This document shows positions 39,713 through 49,683 of a stretch of 64,000 nt of DNA, one piece after another. The notes beneath the pieces were generated by a model. It ran no database searches and was not told the origin of the DNA. It worked only from the letters and a program-made list of their open reading frames with translations. The position numbers and the translations under genes were made by a program. The stretch's first letter is position 1, and every line of letters starts with the position of its first letter. Source of the stretch: Streptomyces sp. P3 (lineage in GTDB: Bacteria > Actinomycetota > Actinomycetes > Streptomycetales > Streptomycetaceae); contig JAFEKX020000001.1 in the NCBI GenBank assembly GCA_016893485.2, positions 744,001 to 808,000 of the forward strand. Direction: 5' to 3'.

Positions 39713-39768
39713 ACGCTAGGAGGCCCCGGGTCCCGGGCGCGTGGGTGTCCGGTCCCGGACCGGTCCCG
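39713..39768 (-). promoter_or_regulatory. Lasso operon promoter with direct repeats
   Basis: On the minus strand CCTAGCGTGA gives a Streptomyces-like -10 (TAGCGT, 39713-39718). About 31 bp upstream of it, CCGGTCCCG is repeated at 39749-39757 and 39760-39768 (11-bp period), the position and phasing expected of an activator such as the adjacent NarL-type response regulator. Confidence 0.45.
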
Positions 39769-39779
39769 CATCCGCCCGG

Positions 39780-40441
39780 TCAGCCACCGAGCCCCGCGTC
39801 CCGGGCCCGTATCGCCGCCTCCACCCGGTCTGCCACCCGGAGCTTGGCGAACACCCGGGAGACGTGATTGCGCACGGTCTTCTCCGACAGGACCAGCTCG
39901 CGGGCGATACGACGGTTGCTCAGGCCCCGGGCGACCAGGTCGAGCACTTCCCGCTCCCGCTCGGTGAGATCGGGAAAGGCGGCCCGGAAGGGCATTTCGT
40001 GGACGGCGGAGAAATAGCGTCCGAGGCGGTCGGCGACGGCCGCGCTGAACACCGCCCCGCCCTGCGCCACCGTCCTTACGCCCCGCACCAGTTCCTCGCC
40101 CGGAGCCCCCTTGACCATGTAGCCCCGCGCGCCCGCCCGCAGGGCCGCGACGACCGCGTCGTCCTCGGCGGACCCCGAGATGAAGAGCACCCTCGGGGCG
40201 TCGGGCCCGACCGGCGCGTCCGCGACGATGGCCCGGGTCGCCTCGATACCCGAACAGCCCGGCAGCAGCAGGTCCATGAGGACGACGTCGGCGACCACGT
40301 GGCCGTCCCGCAGGGCCACGACCGCTTCCTCCCCGTGGTCGCCTCTCCCGCCATCTCCAGGTCGGCCGCGTCCTCCACGACCTGCCGCACTCCGGCCCTG
40401 AAGAGCGGGTGGCCGTCGACGACGAACACCCGGGCCGTCAC
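39780..40441 (-). CDS. NarL/LuxR-family response regulator, orphan (one indel)
   Basis: About 220 residues. Receiver domain: VFVVDGHPLFRAGVRQVVED (acidic pocket has Gly in place of the second Asp), phospho-acceptor Asp in VVLMDLLLPG, conserved Ser in LFISGSAED and Lys in GYMVKGAPGEEL. C-terminal HTH: LTEREREVLDLVARGLSNRRIARELVLSEKTVRNHVSRVF. A missing base at 40331-40334 splits the receiver. GTG start without clear RBS. No histidine kinase adjoins. It lies immediately upstream of the lasso precursor on the same strand and probably controls that cluster. Confidence 0.82.
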
Positions 40442-40835
40442 GGCCGCCGCCGTAACGCGACCGCTAACCCCGCGAGCGTCGACTTCCGCCCTTTCCCCGA
40501 TTCCAGCATCTGCATGTCATCCCCCGTGCGTCGTTGCGCGCTTGTCCATTCGTCCACTTATCGACCGCTACAGAGCGATAGACGCCCATGAGTTCATTCT
40601 TGAGTCGAATGTATTCAGTTTCGCACCGTGACTGACGGCACGGAAACACTTCGACGTGGCTCGAAGCGGCGGGAGCGGGGGTGAGAGAAGGCCAGTTGGA
40701 GGGGTTGCGACCGGCGGTCAGAGCGGGCGCCGCTGCCGTCCCGCGCCCGGCTGCACACGTGGATCGGGTTGGCGTCGATTTCGTCGCCCTGGATGAAGAC
40801 GGCGTGGTCCGCGAGATCCTGCCCGCACGCCCCGC
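40442..40835. other. Intergenic region, no gene seen
   Basis: About 390 bp between the response regulator and antiporter genes. The part around 40550-40630 is AT-richer than its surroundings and probably carries the response-regulator promoter; TATCG and CGATA around 40559-40580 form a loose dyad. No protein-coding or RNA gene could be supported. Confidence 0.5.
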
Positions 40836-42112
40836 TCAGTTCAAGGTCGCCACCGGTTCCTCGCCCTCGTGTGCCTCCTCGGCCTGCCGTGCACGGGCGT
40901 CGCGGCGGTCCAGCCGGTTCAGCAGCGGAACGGTCGCGACGGTGGTGACCAGGGCGACAAGGACGAGCGCGGCGAACAGCGACTCGCTGACGATGCCGGC
41001 CGCCAGCCCGATGTTGAGCGCGATCAGCTGCATGAGCCCGCGCGCGTTCATCAGGGCGCCGACCCGGACGGCCACCGAGGCGGGCTCCCCGCGCAGCCGG
41101 GCGGCGGCCCAGCAGCCGCCGAACTTGCCGGCCACCGCCAGGACGACCGCCGCCGCCCCGAACGCGAGCACGGACGGGTCGGCGAAGACGTCGAAACGGG
41201 TGTTCAGGCCGGAGTAGGTGAAGAACATCGGCACGAACACCACTTGGGTCACGGCCTGGATGGTCCGCACGAGCCTTTCGGACGCCTCGCCGCGCGGCAT
41301 GGCCATGCCGACGCAGAACGCCCCGAACACGGAGTACAGGCCGATGACGTCCGTGAACCAGGCCGCGCAGAACAGCAGGGCGACGGTGAACAGGATCCGG
41401 GTGTCGGGACCCAGACCCGACCGGGTCACGATCCAGGCCAGCAGACGACGTCCCAACAGGAGCAGTACGGCCACGAACAGCAGGGAACCGCCGACGGCCT
41501 TCAGCACGGGCTCCACCTTGCCGGAGGCCACGCTCAGCACGCCGGCGAGCATGATCCAGGCGACGGCGTCGTCGGTGGCTCCGGACGCCAGGGCGAGGGA
41601 GCCGAACCGGGAACCGGCCAGCCCCCGTTCGGTGATGATCCGGGCCAGCATCGGGAACGCGGTGATCGACAGGGCGACACCGACGAACGCGGCCGTCACC
41701 CAGACCGAGACCCCTTCGACGTAGATGCCGACGTGGCCGTGGGCCGCGAGGGTCAGTCCCACGCCCAGCAGCAGCGGGATCCCGACGCCCGCCGAGGAGA
41801 CCGCGACGGCGGTGCCCGCCAGACCGCGCCCGGCATGGGCCCTGAACTCGTAGCCGGCGGCGAACATCAAGGTCACCAGACCGATCTGACCCGCCACGTA
41901 CAGCACCGGCTTCAGTTCCGGCGGGAAGACGTGGGCGGAGATCCCGGGGCGACCAGTCCGAACAGTGAGGGTCCCAGCAACACCCCGGCGATCATCTCGC
42001 CGACCACGGGCGGCTGGCCGAGGCGGCCCGCCACCAGGACGACCAGACGGCACGTCAGCAGGATCACGACGACGGCCAGGAAGAAGGCCGGAGCGAGCTC
42101 CACAGGAGTCAT
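40836..42112 (-). CDS. Cation:proton antiporter, Kef/CPA2-type (one indel)
   Basis: About 425 residues with 12 to 13 predicted helices: N-terminal VVILLTCRLVVLVAGRLGQP and PVVGEMIAGVLLGPSLFG, then TLMFAAGYEFRAHAGRG, LALASGATDDAVAWIMLAGV (the ATDD ion-binding motif) and FFTYSGLNTRFDVF. A base is missing at 41946-41949, restoring VAPGISAHVFPPELKPVLY. It is the last gene of the redox operon, 13 bp after the P450 stop; homologues accompany natural-product gene sets as exporters or pH-balancing proteins, but its role here is open. Confidence 0.82.
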
Positions 42113-42125
42113 GGTCCCGTTCCTC

Positions 42126-43521
42126 TCAACGGCCGGCGGTGACGGAGGTGGCGGAGCCGCCGGGCGAGGCGGCGAAGTAGTTCCGGCACAGGCCCTGGCG
42201 CCGGGCGTCCCACACCATGTAGCTGCCGAGGACGAGCTGGGTGAGGCTGCGGGGGACCGCGGCCCAGCGGTCGGCGAGGCGCATCGCCGTGAGCCGGGTC
42301 CCGTTGTGAGCCGGGCTTCCGGGCGTCGCCGCACCGGTACGCGCGACGAGCAGGCAGGGGCCGCGGCTGGGCAGCGAGCGGGTGTGCTCCACCGAGGACT
42401 CCAGCCGGAAGCGGCGCAGCACCTCTTCGGCGGCGACCCGCATGGTGAGGACGGCGAAACCACGCGCCGGGCAGGGACGGTTGGCGGTCACCCCGAACGG
42501 GATGAAGGCGGTCGGCCTGGTGTCGGGCCTCAGCCAGCGGTCCGGGTCGAAGACGTCTCCACCGGACCCCTGGTACTCGGGGTAGTTGAAGAGCAGCACG
42601 GAGCCGGCCGGGATGGGGTCCTGCCCGGCGCGGGGATCTCTCCGGAGGTGATCCGGTGGGCCACTCCGAAGAGCGGGAAGTGCTGCAGCGTCTCGTTGAC
42701 GACCCCGTCCAGGAAGCCCGGTTCCTCCTCCCCGGCCACCAGCCGGTCCTGGACCGGCCGGTGCGTGGCGAGGGCCAGCAGCAGATGGGCCGTCGCCTCC
42801 GACATCTGCACCACGGCGGTGTTGAAGAACGTGCCCTGGAGGTAGTACGCCTGCTCCCGCGCGGTGAGCGAGGACGGCAGCGGCACGGGCGGGGGTCGTT
42901 CGCCAGCCGTGCCCGCAGGTACTCCGTGAGCCGGGCCCGGCGGTCCATGTGCCGCAGGCCGGTGCACTTCAGGGCGCTCACCACGTCGTTCGCGTTGCCG
43001 GTGATCAGGTCCCGGACGTGGCGCGGGCACGGTTCCCGGAAGACCACCTCGTAGTAGACCTCCGCCCAGACGGGCATCATCAGGTCACGCAGCCTGACCT
43101 GGTGCACCCGCACGTGGCCGTGGAGTTCGTCGAGCACCCGGCGGGTGCGGCGGCCGACCAGCTCCGTCCACTGATCCCTGGACAGCCCGGCCAGGATCTG
43201 CCGGGTGGTCCGGGCCACGTCGTCGTAGCGCGGGCCGGGTTCCAGGTGCTCCTGGTGCACTTCGGGGCCGGGCGACAGCCAGTACCAGAACAGGTCGGAC
43301 AGCGCGGCGCCCCGGCTGCGGCCGTCGGCCGCCGGATGCCCGTACACCTTCTTGAACTCCTCGGCGGGCACTTCCCGGCCCGGCGCCCTGACCCCCTCCT
43401 CGCCGCCGACCCAGGCGAAGATGCGCACGCGCAGCGCGATCACCGCTCTGGGCAGCCAGTACGGCAGCCCGGCCACCAGGACCACGACCAGGCCCGCGAC
43501 GAGCCAACCGGTGGGGCTCAC
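42126..43521 (-). CDS. Membrane-anchored cytochrome P450 with divergent heme loop (two indels)
   Basis: About 465 residues. An N-terminal membrane helix (GWLVAGLVVVLVAGLPYWLP) is unusual for a bacterial P450. Middle: WAEVYYEVVFREPCPRHVRDL, oxygen-binding I-helix region replaced by QGTFFNTAVVQMSEATAHLLL, and ExxR in NETLQHFPLFGVAHR (a variant). The Cys-ligand loop reads FIPFGVTANRPCPARGF: Cys and the Arg two before it are present, but Gly at -4 and +2 are Ala. Missing bases at 42891-42895 and 42632-42635. GTG start overlaps the preceding oxidase stop. Likely oxidises the product of the two upstream flavoenzymes. Confidence 0.75.
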
Positions 43522-44658
43522 GCGACCACCCCGCCGAATCGTCGGTCCGCCCCGGGCGTCACGGCGGGACCGGGCACGGGACCCCATGCGGGCACCCGGA
43601 CCAGATCGGGCGTCAGGTCGGCCGGTCCCGTCGCCCCGCACAGGGCCAGCGCGTCGTCGAGCTCCTCCCGCAGCAGTTCGAGGAGACGCCGTACGCCCTT
43701 CTCGCCGCCCTCGGCCAGGGCCCACATCACGGGCCGGCCGATACCCACGGCGGACGCGCCGAGCGCCAGCGCCTTGACCGCGTCGGTGCCGCGCCGGACT
43801 CCGCCGTCCAGCACGACCGGGATACGTCCCTCGACCGCGCCGACGAACTCGGGCAGCAGCTCCAACGTGGCTGGGACGGTATCGAGTTGGCGACCGCCGT
43901 GGTTCGAGAGCAACAGCCCGTCGACGCCGTGCCGGACCGCGAGCCTGGCGTCCTCGGGGTGCAGGACACCCTTGAGCAGGATGGGCAGCGACGTGATGCC
44001 GCGCAGCCAGTCGACGTGCTCCCAGTTGAGCTCCGGGGACATGGCGATCTGCCGTACGTGGCCGCGCTCTCCGTCGCGCAGGTCCACCAGGTTCTCGCAG
44101 CGCAGGCCCGGCGGCAGGTCGTGGAAGCCGTTGCGCCGGTTGCGTTCGCCCGCGCCCAGCACCGGGAGTCCACGGTGACCACGAGCGCGGTGCACCCGCG
44201 TCGGTGGCCCGCCGCACCAGCGTCTCGGTGATGTCCAGGTCGGGCTGGATGTAGAGCTGGAACCACAGGGTGGGGTCGTCGCCTGCCGCGCGGGCCGCGT
44301 CGGCGATCTCGCCCACCGCCACCGTGGACGCCATGGCCACGATCATGATGGCGCCGGCCGCCGCCGCGGCCCGGGCCGTCGCCGACTCCCCCTCCGGGTC
44401 GACCAGTTTGTGGAAGGCGGTCGGGGAGATCAGGACCGGCAGGCTCGCCCGACTGCTGAGCAGGCTGATGCCCAACTCCCGTACGGCACTTCCCCGCAGC
44501 ACCCGGGGCAGCAGCTGCAACCGTCCGAACGCCGCCTCATTGGCCCGTACGGTGATCTCGTCGCGTGCCCCGCCGGCGATGAAGTCGGCGTACACGGGGT
44601 CGAGTTCGGCGCGCGCCGCGGTCTCGAAGTCGCGGACGGTGTACTGCACGCCGCTCAC
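43518..44658 (-). CDS. FMN-dependent alpha-hydroxy-acid oxidase/dehydrogenase (two indels)
   Basis: About 380 residues, lactate/glycolate oxidase family. FMN-barrel motifs: LISPTAFHKLVDPEGESATARAAA, MASTVAVGEIA, WFQLYIQPD, ALVVTVDSPVLGAGERNRRNGF, LPILLKGVLHPEDA, and the active-site LSNHGGRQLD with GRIPVVLDGGVRRGTDAVKALALGA and GIGRP. Missing bases at 44195-44197 and 44164-44166. GTG start overlaps the flavoprotein stop (GTGA). It would oxidise an alpha-hydroxy acid to the keto acid; in this operon the substrate may be a pathway intermediate rather than lactate. Confidence 0.85.
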
Positions 44659-46245
44659 CGCCCCGCCGGAGTCGGCCGACGGTCCAGCTCGCGGGCGAAG
44701 AACGCGGCCAGCGGGGCGCGGTGGGCCTCCGGGTGGTCCCAGTGGTTCTCCAGGTTCTCGGCCATGTGATGGGTGCCGAGAAGTTCACCGCCGCCGTGGT
44801 GCCGGATCACCGGGTGGAGGTACGCCGCGTCGAAGGCGTCGTCGACCGAGTTCTGCGCGGTGCGGCGCACGGTGATGTCGAAGGGGTCGACCTTGTCGTG
44901 ATCGGGGCCGTACTCCAGCGTGACCGTGAAGTAGGCGCCGTTCGGGGTGAGTTGGCTGTCGTGGGCGTACGCGACCGGCACCTCCTCGTGGTACCTGGCC
45001 GGTTCGCCGGGTGGTGTGACGATCAGGTCCCCGATCACACCGAACTGCTGCCACAGTGCCGAGCTGCGGTTGACCCGGCCACCACGGCGTCCGTCAGCGC
45101 GGCCGGGTCACTCTCCAACTGCCGCTGTGGCCAGGGCTGTTCGTGATGGCGTTCGCCGAGGATGCGGCTCAGGGCGCGTACGGCGTACCGGAAGCCGTGG
45201 ATGAAGCCACCGGTGGACTTCTTGAAGTCGCGCTGCTGCATGAGCGTTCCGGCGAAGTAGAGGCCGGGCACGTTCACCGACTCGTACGCCGGGGAGAGTT
45301 CGGCGAAGCGGTCGTCGATGACCAGGGTGGGGCTGCACCCCGGGTCGAACACCGAGGCGTCGAAGCGGAATCCGGTGCAGACGATCACCCGGTCGTAACG
45401 CAGCTCCTTCACGACCTCGTCGGCCCGGGAGAAGCTGAAGCGGACGCGGTACATGCCGTCGGCGGGGTCCCTCTCGACGGACAGCACGTTTCCGTCCAAC
45501 AGGGCGTTCTGCGACTTGAGTTGGTAGGTGTCGAGGAAGTTGTTGTTGACCGCGCGCAGATGACCGACGTAGTGGCTGTTCCAGGCCATACGAATGGAGT
45601 GCGGGCCGGCGACATGGATGACCGCGGCGGTCTCGACAAGGTTGTCAGCGGTCTCCAGAGCGGAGTTGCCCTTGCCGATGATCAGGACCCGCCGATCGGT
45701 GAACTCCTCGGGGTCCACGGAGACCGCGGAGTAGTCCTCGGCGGTCTCGATACCGGGAATGTCGGGGGTGTTGGGCCGGGTCAGTCCGGTGGCCATGACC
45801 AGTCGACGGGCGCGGTGTTCGTGACCGTGCTGATCGGTGACCGTGAAGCCGTCCTCGTCACGGCGGATCCGCTCCACCCGGGTGTCGTAGGCGATGTCCA
45901 GCTTGAACGCCTCGGCGAAGTCGGCGAGATAGCGCACCAGATCGTCGGCGTGCGGAAAGTAGCGCTTGCTGTAACGGCTGAAGAGCAGGTGCGGGTCCGG
46001 GGAGAGCAGGGAGTTCCAGTCCATCCGGAGGTTCAGCTCGGGATCGTCGGTGCCGTTGTGGACCTTGTTGATGGAGATCAGCTTGCGATGCCGGGGAAGG
46101 TGCGGAAGAACGTGCCGGGAGCGTGGCCGCTCTCCAGGATCCGGTATCCGTGCCCGGCCTCCTGGAGCAACTGCCCGAGCTGAAGGCCGGCCGGGCCGCC
46201 GCCGATCACGAGGTAGTCGAAAGGCTCGCTGTGCGTGGAGTTCAT
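44655..46245 (-). CDS. FOXRED2-like FAD/NAD(P)-binding monooxygenase (two indels)
   Basis: About 530 residues. FAD-binding FDYLVIGGGPAGLQLGQLL, then FFRTFPRHRKLISINKVHNG and MDWNSLLSPDPHLLFSRYS, which match FOXRED2-type flavoproteins; a second Rossmann motif VLIIGKGNSALETADNL binds NAD(P)H, and VIVCTGFRFD is the FMO-type ATG motif. A C-terminal extension of about 120 residues (from FGVIGDLIVTPPGEPARYHEEV) is soluble and unassigned. Missing bases at 46093-46096 and about 45077-45078. ATG with AGAAGGAGAG upstream. First gene of a four-gene coupled operon; substrate unknown. Confidence 0.82.
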
Positions 46246-46869
46246 GGATCTCTCCTTCTGCTCCGGGCGAGGACGTGCCTGAAGACGGGTGGGGGTGAGA
46301 ACCGGCAAGATCCGGTCAGGCGGTGGCCTCTTGGCGGCCGGAGACGGCCCGGCAGGGGTCACGTCGCGAGCCGAAGCGCGTCGGCGGTGGGCACCTGGGT
46401 GGGGCTACGGCCTGGAAGGTCCGGCCGATGCCGTGCTGCGCGGCGCGGCGACAAGCCCGGCTGAACGGGGCCGAGTTGCGGGAAGGGCGCGGACCGTACC
46501 GTCGAGTGGCTCAACCGAGGCGAGGCCGGCCGCAGCGGCTCTGCTCAGCAGCCAGGTGGAGCGGTTCGGGAAGCGGTCGTGGCCGGGAACGGTGCAGCCT
46601 GGCACTCTGGCAGGGGCATGACAGACCCTTCCATCGGATTTCCCTGTGAAGCGTCACTGAGCACCGTAGTGACGGTCGACACGAACGGGCAACAGCAGCA
46701 TCAGGGATGACAGGGATTCGACAGGAACGCAGAGCACGCGTCGATCTCCGGAGCGGGAGGACGAGGGGTGCGCAGCGCGTTGAGACCCTCCGGACGTGAC
46801 GAGGTCGGCGGCCTGGGACCGCCCATGGGTCCGGGTCCGATGAACGCCACAGCCCTGCTGCCATGGCAC
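46246..46869. other. Promoter region of the redox operon, with one candidate small ORF
   Basis: About 620 bp with no established gene. On the minus strand a 24-codon ORF (46545-46619) begins after a good GGAAGGG six bases before ATG, and its product contains two Cys and five Pro. Upstream of it CGTCACT and AGTGACG flank a 9-bp centre (about 46652-46674), a possible operator. Coding status is unproven. Confidence 0.4.
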
Positions 46870-47923
46870 CTACTGGGTGATGTCCGGTGCGGCGAGGCCG
46901 AGTTCGCGGTCGCCGAGGGGTGCGAAGAAGCGCTCGACGTCCGCGTCGGTGACCGCCGCAAGGGTGGGCGGTGACCACTGCGGGTCGCGGTCCTTGTCGA
47001 TGACCTGGGCGCGGATGCCCTCCACCAGGTCGGGGGTGGTCAGGGCGTGGCAGGAGACGCGGTACTCCTGGTTCAACACGCTCTCCAGCGGGCCGAGTCG
47101 GCGGGCGCGGCGGAGTGCGGCGAGGGGTGACCTTCAGTGCGGTGGGCGACTTGGTGAGCAGTGTCTCGGCGGTCTGCTTCGCCGCGCTGTCGCCGTGGTC
47201 GAGGAGGCGTTCGATGATGCCCTCGACGGTGTGTGCCCGGTAGCAGTCGTCGATCCACGCCTGGGCGAGGGCGAGTTCACCGGGAGGCGCCTCGCGGGCG
47301 TAGCGGCCGATGACCTCGCGTACCGGTGCGTGGGCGAGTGCGGTGAGCAGTTCCGGCAGCGACTGCGACGGTACGTAGTGGTCGGCGAGGTCGCAGTGCA
47401 GGGCGTCGGCCGCGCCCAACTGGGCGCCGGTCAGGGCGAGATGGGTGCCGAGTTCGCCGGGCGCGAGGGCGAGGAGGTACGTGCCGCCGACGTCGGGTAC
47501 GAAGCCGATGCCGGTCTCGGGCATGGCGACGCGGGAGCGTTCGGTGACGATACGGAGGGTGCCGTGCGCGGAGACGCCGACGCCGCCGCCCATGACGATG
47601 CCGTCCATGACGGCGACGTACGGCTTCGGGTAGCGGGCGATGCGGGCGTTGAGCCGGTACTCGTCGCGCCAGAAGGCGGCCGAGGCCGAGCCGTCGCCGT
47701 CGCGGGCGTCGTCGTGGATGGCGCGGATGTCGCCGCCCGCGCACAGGCCCCGTCCTCCGGCGCCGGTGATCACGACGGTCTCGACGTCCGGGTCGTCCGC
47801 CCAGCCGGTGAGGGCCTGGTCGACGCGGAGCACCATCTCGTGGGTGAGGGCGTTGAGGGCCTTGGGGCGGTTCAGGGTGATGTGGGCGGCCCGGCCCGTG
47901 GTGTGGAACTGGACGTCGGTCAT
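46870..47923 (-). CDS. 3-hydroxyisobutyryl-CoA hydrolase/enoyl-CoA hydratase family (one indel)
   Basis: About 350 residues, crotonase fold of the HIBCH type: AAHITLNRPKALNALTHEM, GAGGRGLCAGGDIRAI oxyanion loop, PYVAVMDGIVMGGGVGVS and the catalytic MPETGIGFVPDVGGTYLLA. The extra C-terminal domain (LGPLESVLNQEYRVSCHALT, DLVEGIRAQVIDKDRDPQW) is diagnostic. An extra base in the G run at 47124-47127 breaks the frame. ATG with GGAGGTG upstream, overlapping the acyl-CoA dehydrogenase stop (ATGA). Acts in valine breakdown, releasing 3-hydroxyisobutyrate. Confidence 0.87.
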
Positions 47924-48237
47924 CCGCACACCTCCGTCAGGCCGCGGGCCACGATGACGCGCATGATCTCGTTGGTTCCTTCCAGGATCTGGTGGACCCG
48001 CAGGTCACGGACGATCTTCTCGATACCGTACGCGCTCAGGCAGCCGTAGCCGCCGGGCAGCGGGAGGGCGCGGTCGGTGACGGAGTACCCGGTGTCGGTG
48101 GCGAAGGGTTTGGCCATCGCGCACAGGTGGGGTGCTTGTGGGTCGCCACGATCCAGGGCGTGGATCGCCTGGTGGACGATGGCGCGGGCGGCGGCCAGTT
48201 CGGTGGCCATGTCGACCAGCCGGCCCCTCCGCATCTA
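47920..48237 (-). pseudogene. Acyl-CoA dehydrogenase, C-terminal fragment cut by an IS
   Basis: Encodes the last helical domain of an isobutyryl-CoA-dehydrogenase-like enzyme: VDMATELAAARAIVHQAIHA, LCAMAKPFATDTGYSV and the terminal RVHQILEGTNEIMRVIVARG, which carries the catalytic-region glutamate motif LEGTNEI. The upstream part is interrupted by the IS element; the middle of the same gene resumes on the far side. The stop overlaps the hydrolase start, so the two were once a valine-catabolic operon. Without the IS the reading would run into the fragment beyond 49187. Confidence 0.85.
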
Positions 48238-48258
48238 GGTTCCGTCCGGCGGATCATG
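48238..48258 (+). repeat. Left terminal inverted repeat of the IS
   Basis: Begins GGTTCCGTCC and matches the right end (49167-49187, inverted) at 20 of 21 positions, the mismatch being the sixth base. Confidence 0.85.
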
Positions 48259-49133
48259 GCCGGAGCCATAGCTTGATGGCTGCGGTGGTGACGGTGCCGT
48301 GGAAGACGTAGGCCCTTTTGTCGTAGCGGGTGGCGACGGCTCGGGAGTTCTTGAGCCGGTTGATGGTCCGCTCGATCTCGTTGCGGCGCTTGTAGATCTC
48401 GTTGTCGAAGCCGACGGGCCGGCCGCCCTCGCTGCCGCGCCGTTTGCGGTGGGCCCGCTGGTCCTTCGGCTTCGGAATCGTGTGCTTGATCCGGCGTCTT
48501 CGCAGGTAGCGGCGGTTTCGGCGGGAGCTGTATGCCTTGTCGCCGCCGAGGTGGTCCGGCCGTGTGCGCGGGCGTCCGCCCTGGCGGCGGGGAACGCGGA
48601 TGCGTGAGAGGACCTCGATCATCTGTGGGGCGTCACCGCACTGACCGGGTGTGAGGAACAGGGCCATCGGGCGGCATCCGCCTTCGCCTGCGAGGTGGAT
48701 CTTGCAGGTCAGACCGCCCCGGGACCGTCCAAGTCCCTCGTCGGGGCGGTGGTTTCGGGGCGTCGTCCTTTTTCGGAACGCGCGGCTTCCTCTTGCGGGC
48801 ACCGGCCGCGTGCTGATGGGCACGGCAGGACGTCGAGTCCACGCCGACCATGCTCCAGTCGATGCGGCCGGCCAGATCGGCGTCCGCCTGGACGGCCGTG
48901 AGGATCCGGTCCCAGGTGCCGTCCGCCGACCACCGCCGGTGACGCTCATAAACCGTCTTCCAGCTGCCGAAACGCTCGGGCAGGTCACGCCACGGTATGC
49001 CGGTGCGAACCCGGAACAGGATCCCGTTGATCACCGTGCGGTGATCGTTCCACCGGCCACCGCGCTTCCCCGGCGAAGGCAGATGCGGCTGAAGCCGCAC
49101 CCACTCCGCACTCGTCAGATCACCCCGCCCCAT
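48254..49133 (-). CDS. IS5-family transposase in two frames joined by frameshifting
   Basis: First frame (ends near 48633) starts MGRGDLTSAEWVRLQPHLPS and carries DUF4096-like GILFRVRTGIPWRDLPERFG and the first DDE aspartate in VGVDSTSCRAHQHAAG. The second frame continues NHRPDEGLGRSRGGLTCKIH, second Asp in GDKAYSSR and the Glu in YKRRNEIERTINRLK. The switch occurs around an A5 run in CCGAAAAAGG (about 48770), a slippery site common in this family, so here frameshifting is probably programmed rather than an error. Confidence 0.85.
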
Positions 49134-49166
49134 GCAGGGACCAACGAGCCAGCAAGCCGACAGTCA

Positions 49167-49187
49167 CATGATCCGCCGGACAGAACC
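49167..49187 (-). repeat. Right terminal inverted repeat of the IS
   Basis: Reads GGTTCTGTCC inward on the minus strand, the mirror of the left end with one mismatch. Confidence 0.85.
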
Positions 49188-49425
49188 CAGCCGGCCGCCG
49201 AACGCCTCCCGGTCGACGAGGTGGACGAGGCTGCGGTCGAGGGCGCTCCGGGCGCCGCCGAGTGAGCAGGCGGCGATGCCGGGGCTTCCGCCGTTGAGGC
49301 CGTTCATGGCGATACGGCAACCCTCGCCCTCCGCACCGAGCAGCCAGTCGGCAGCCAACCGCACGCCGTCCAGGGCCACTTGGCGGGTGGGCTCGCCGAC
49401 GGACCAGGCCTCTCGGCGTCGCGCT
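49188..49425 (-). pseudogene. Acyl-CoA dehydrogenase, internal fragment
   Basis: Codes for the central part of the enzyme: EPTRQVALDGVRLAADWLLG, EGCRIAMNGLNGGSPGIAAC and LGGARSALDRSLVHLVDREA. It stops at the IS on one side. On the other, similarity ends abruptly near 49425 and the N-terminal third, including the substrate-binding and FAD domains, is absent; the next bases belong to the promoter region of the XRE gene. The gene is therefore dead twice over: IS insertion and loss of its 5' third. Confidence 0.78.
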
Positions 49426-49683
49426 GCGGACCATGACGGCGGGAAGGGGCACGGAACACTGCGCACGCCGGGTTCCCCGACTCACGGCCCTGCCGGGCTG
49501 CACACGGTTGCAGGTCAGCGCCGGATTGCCACGGTCGTACGCGTCGCGTGGAGGCTGTGCCGAAGACCCGGGCGGCTATGGCAGCGCCCCCGTCGCATCC
49601 GGTGGACGCGGGAGCCAGACCGGCCGGTGCCTACCCACAGTTGGGGCAGGCTGTGCCGTTCGAGTCGGCCCATACTCGGAGCC

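Larger units (their letters stand above)
48238..49187 (-). mobile_element. IS5-family insertion sequence, about 950 bp
   Basis: Bounded by 21-bp terminal inverted repeats with 20 identities and containing one transposase in two overlapping frames. Inserted in an acyl-CoA dehydrogenase gene. Flanking bases are CTA on the left and CAG on the right, so no clean target duplication is visible; about 15 bp that relatives have at the junction also seem absent, suggesting a flanking deletion after insertion. The intact transposase and ends suggest recent arrival. Confidence 0.87.
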
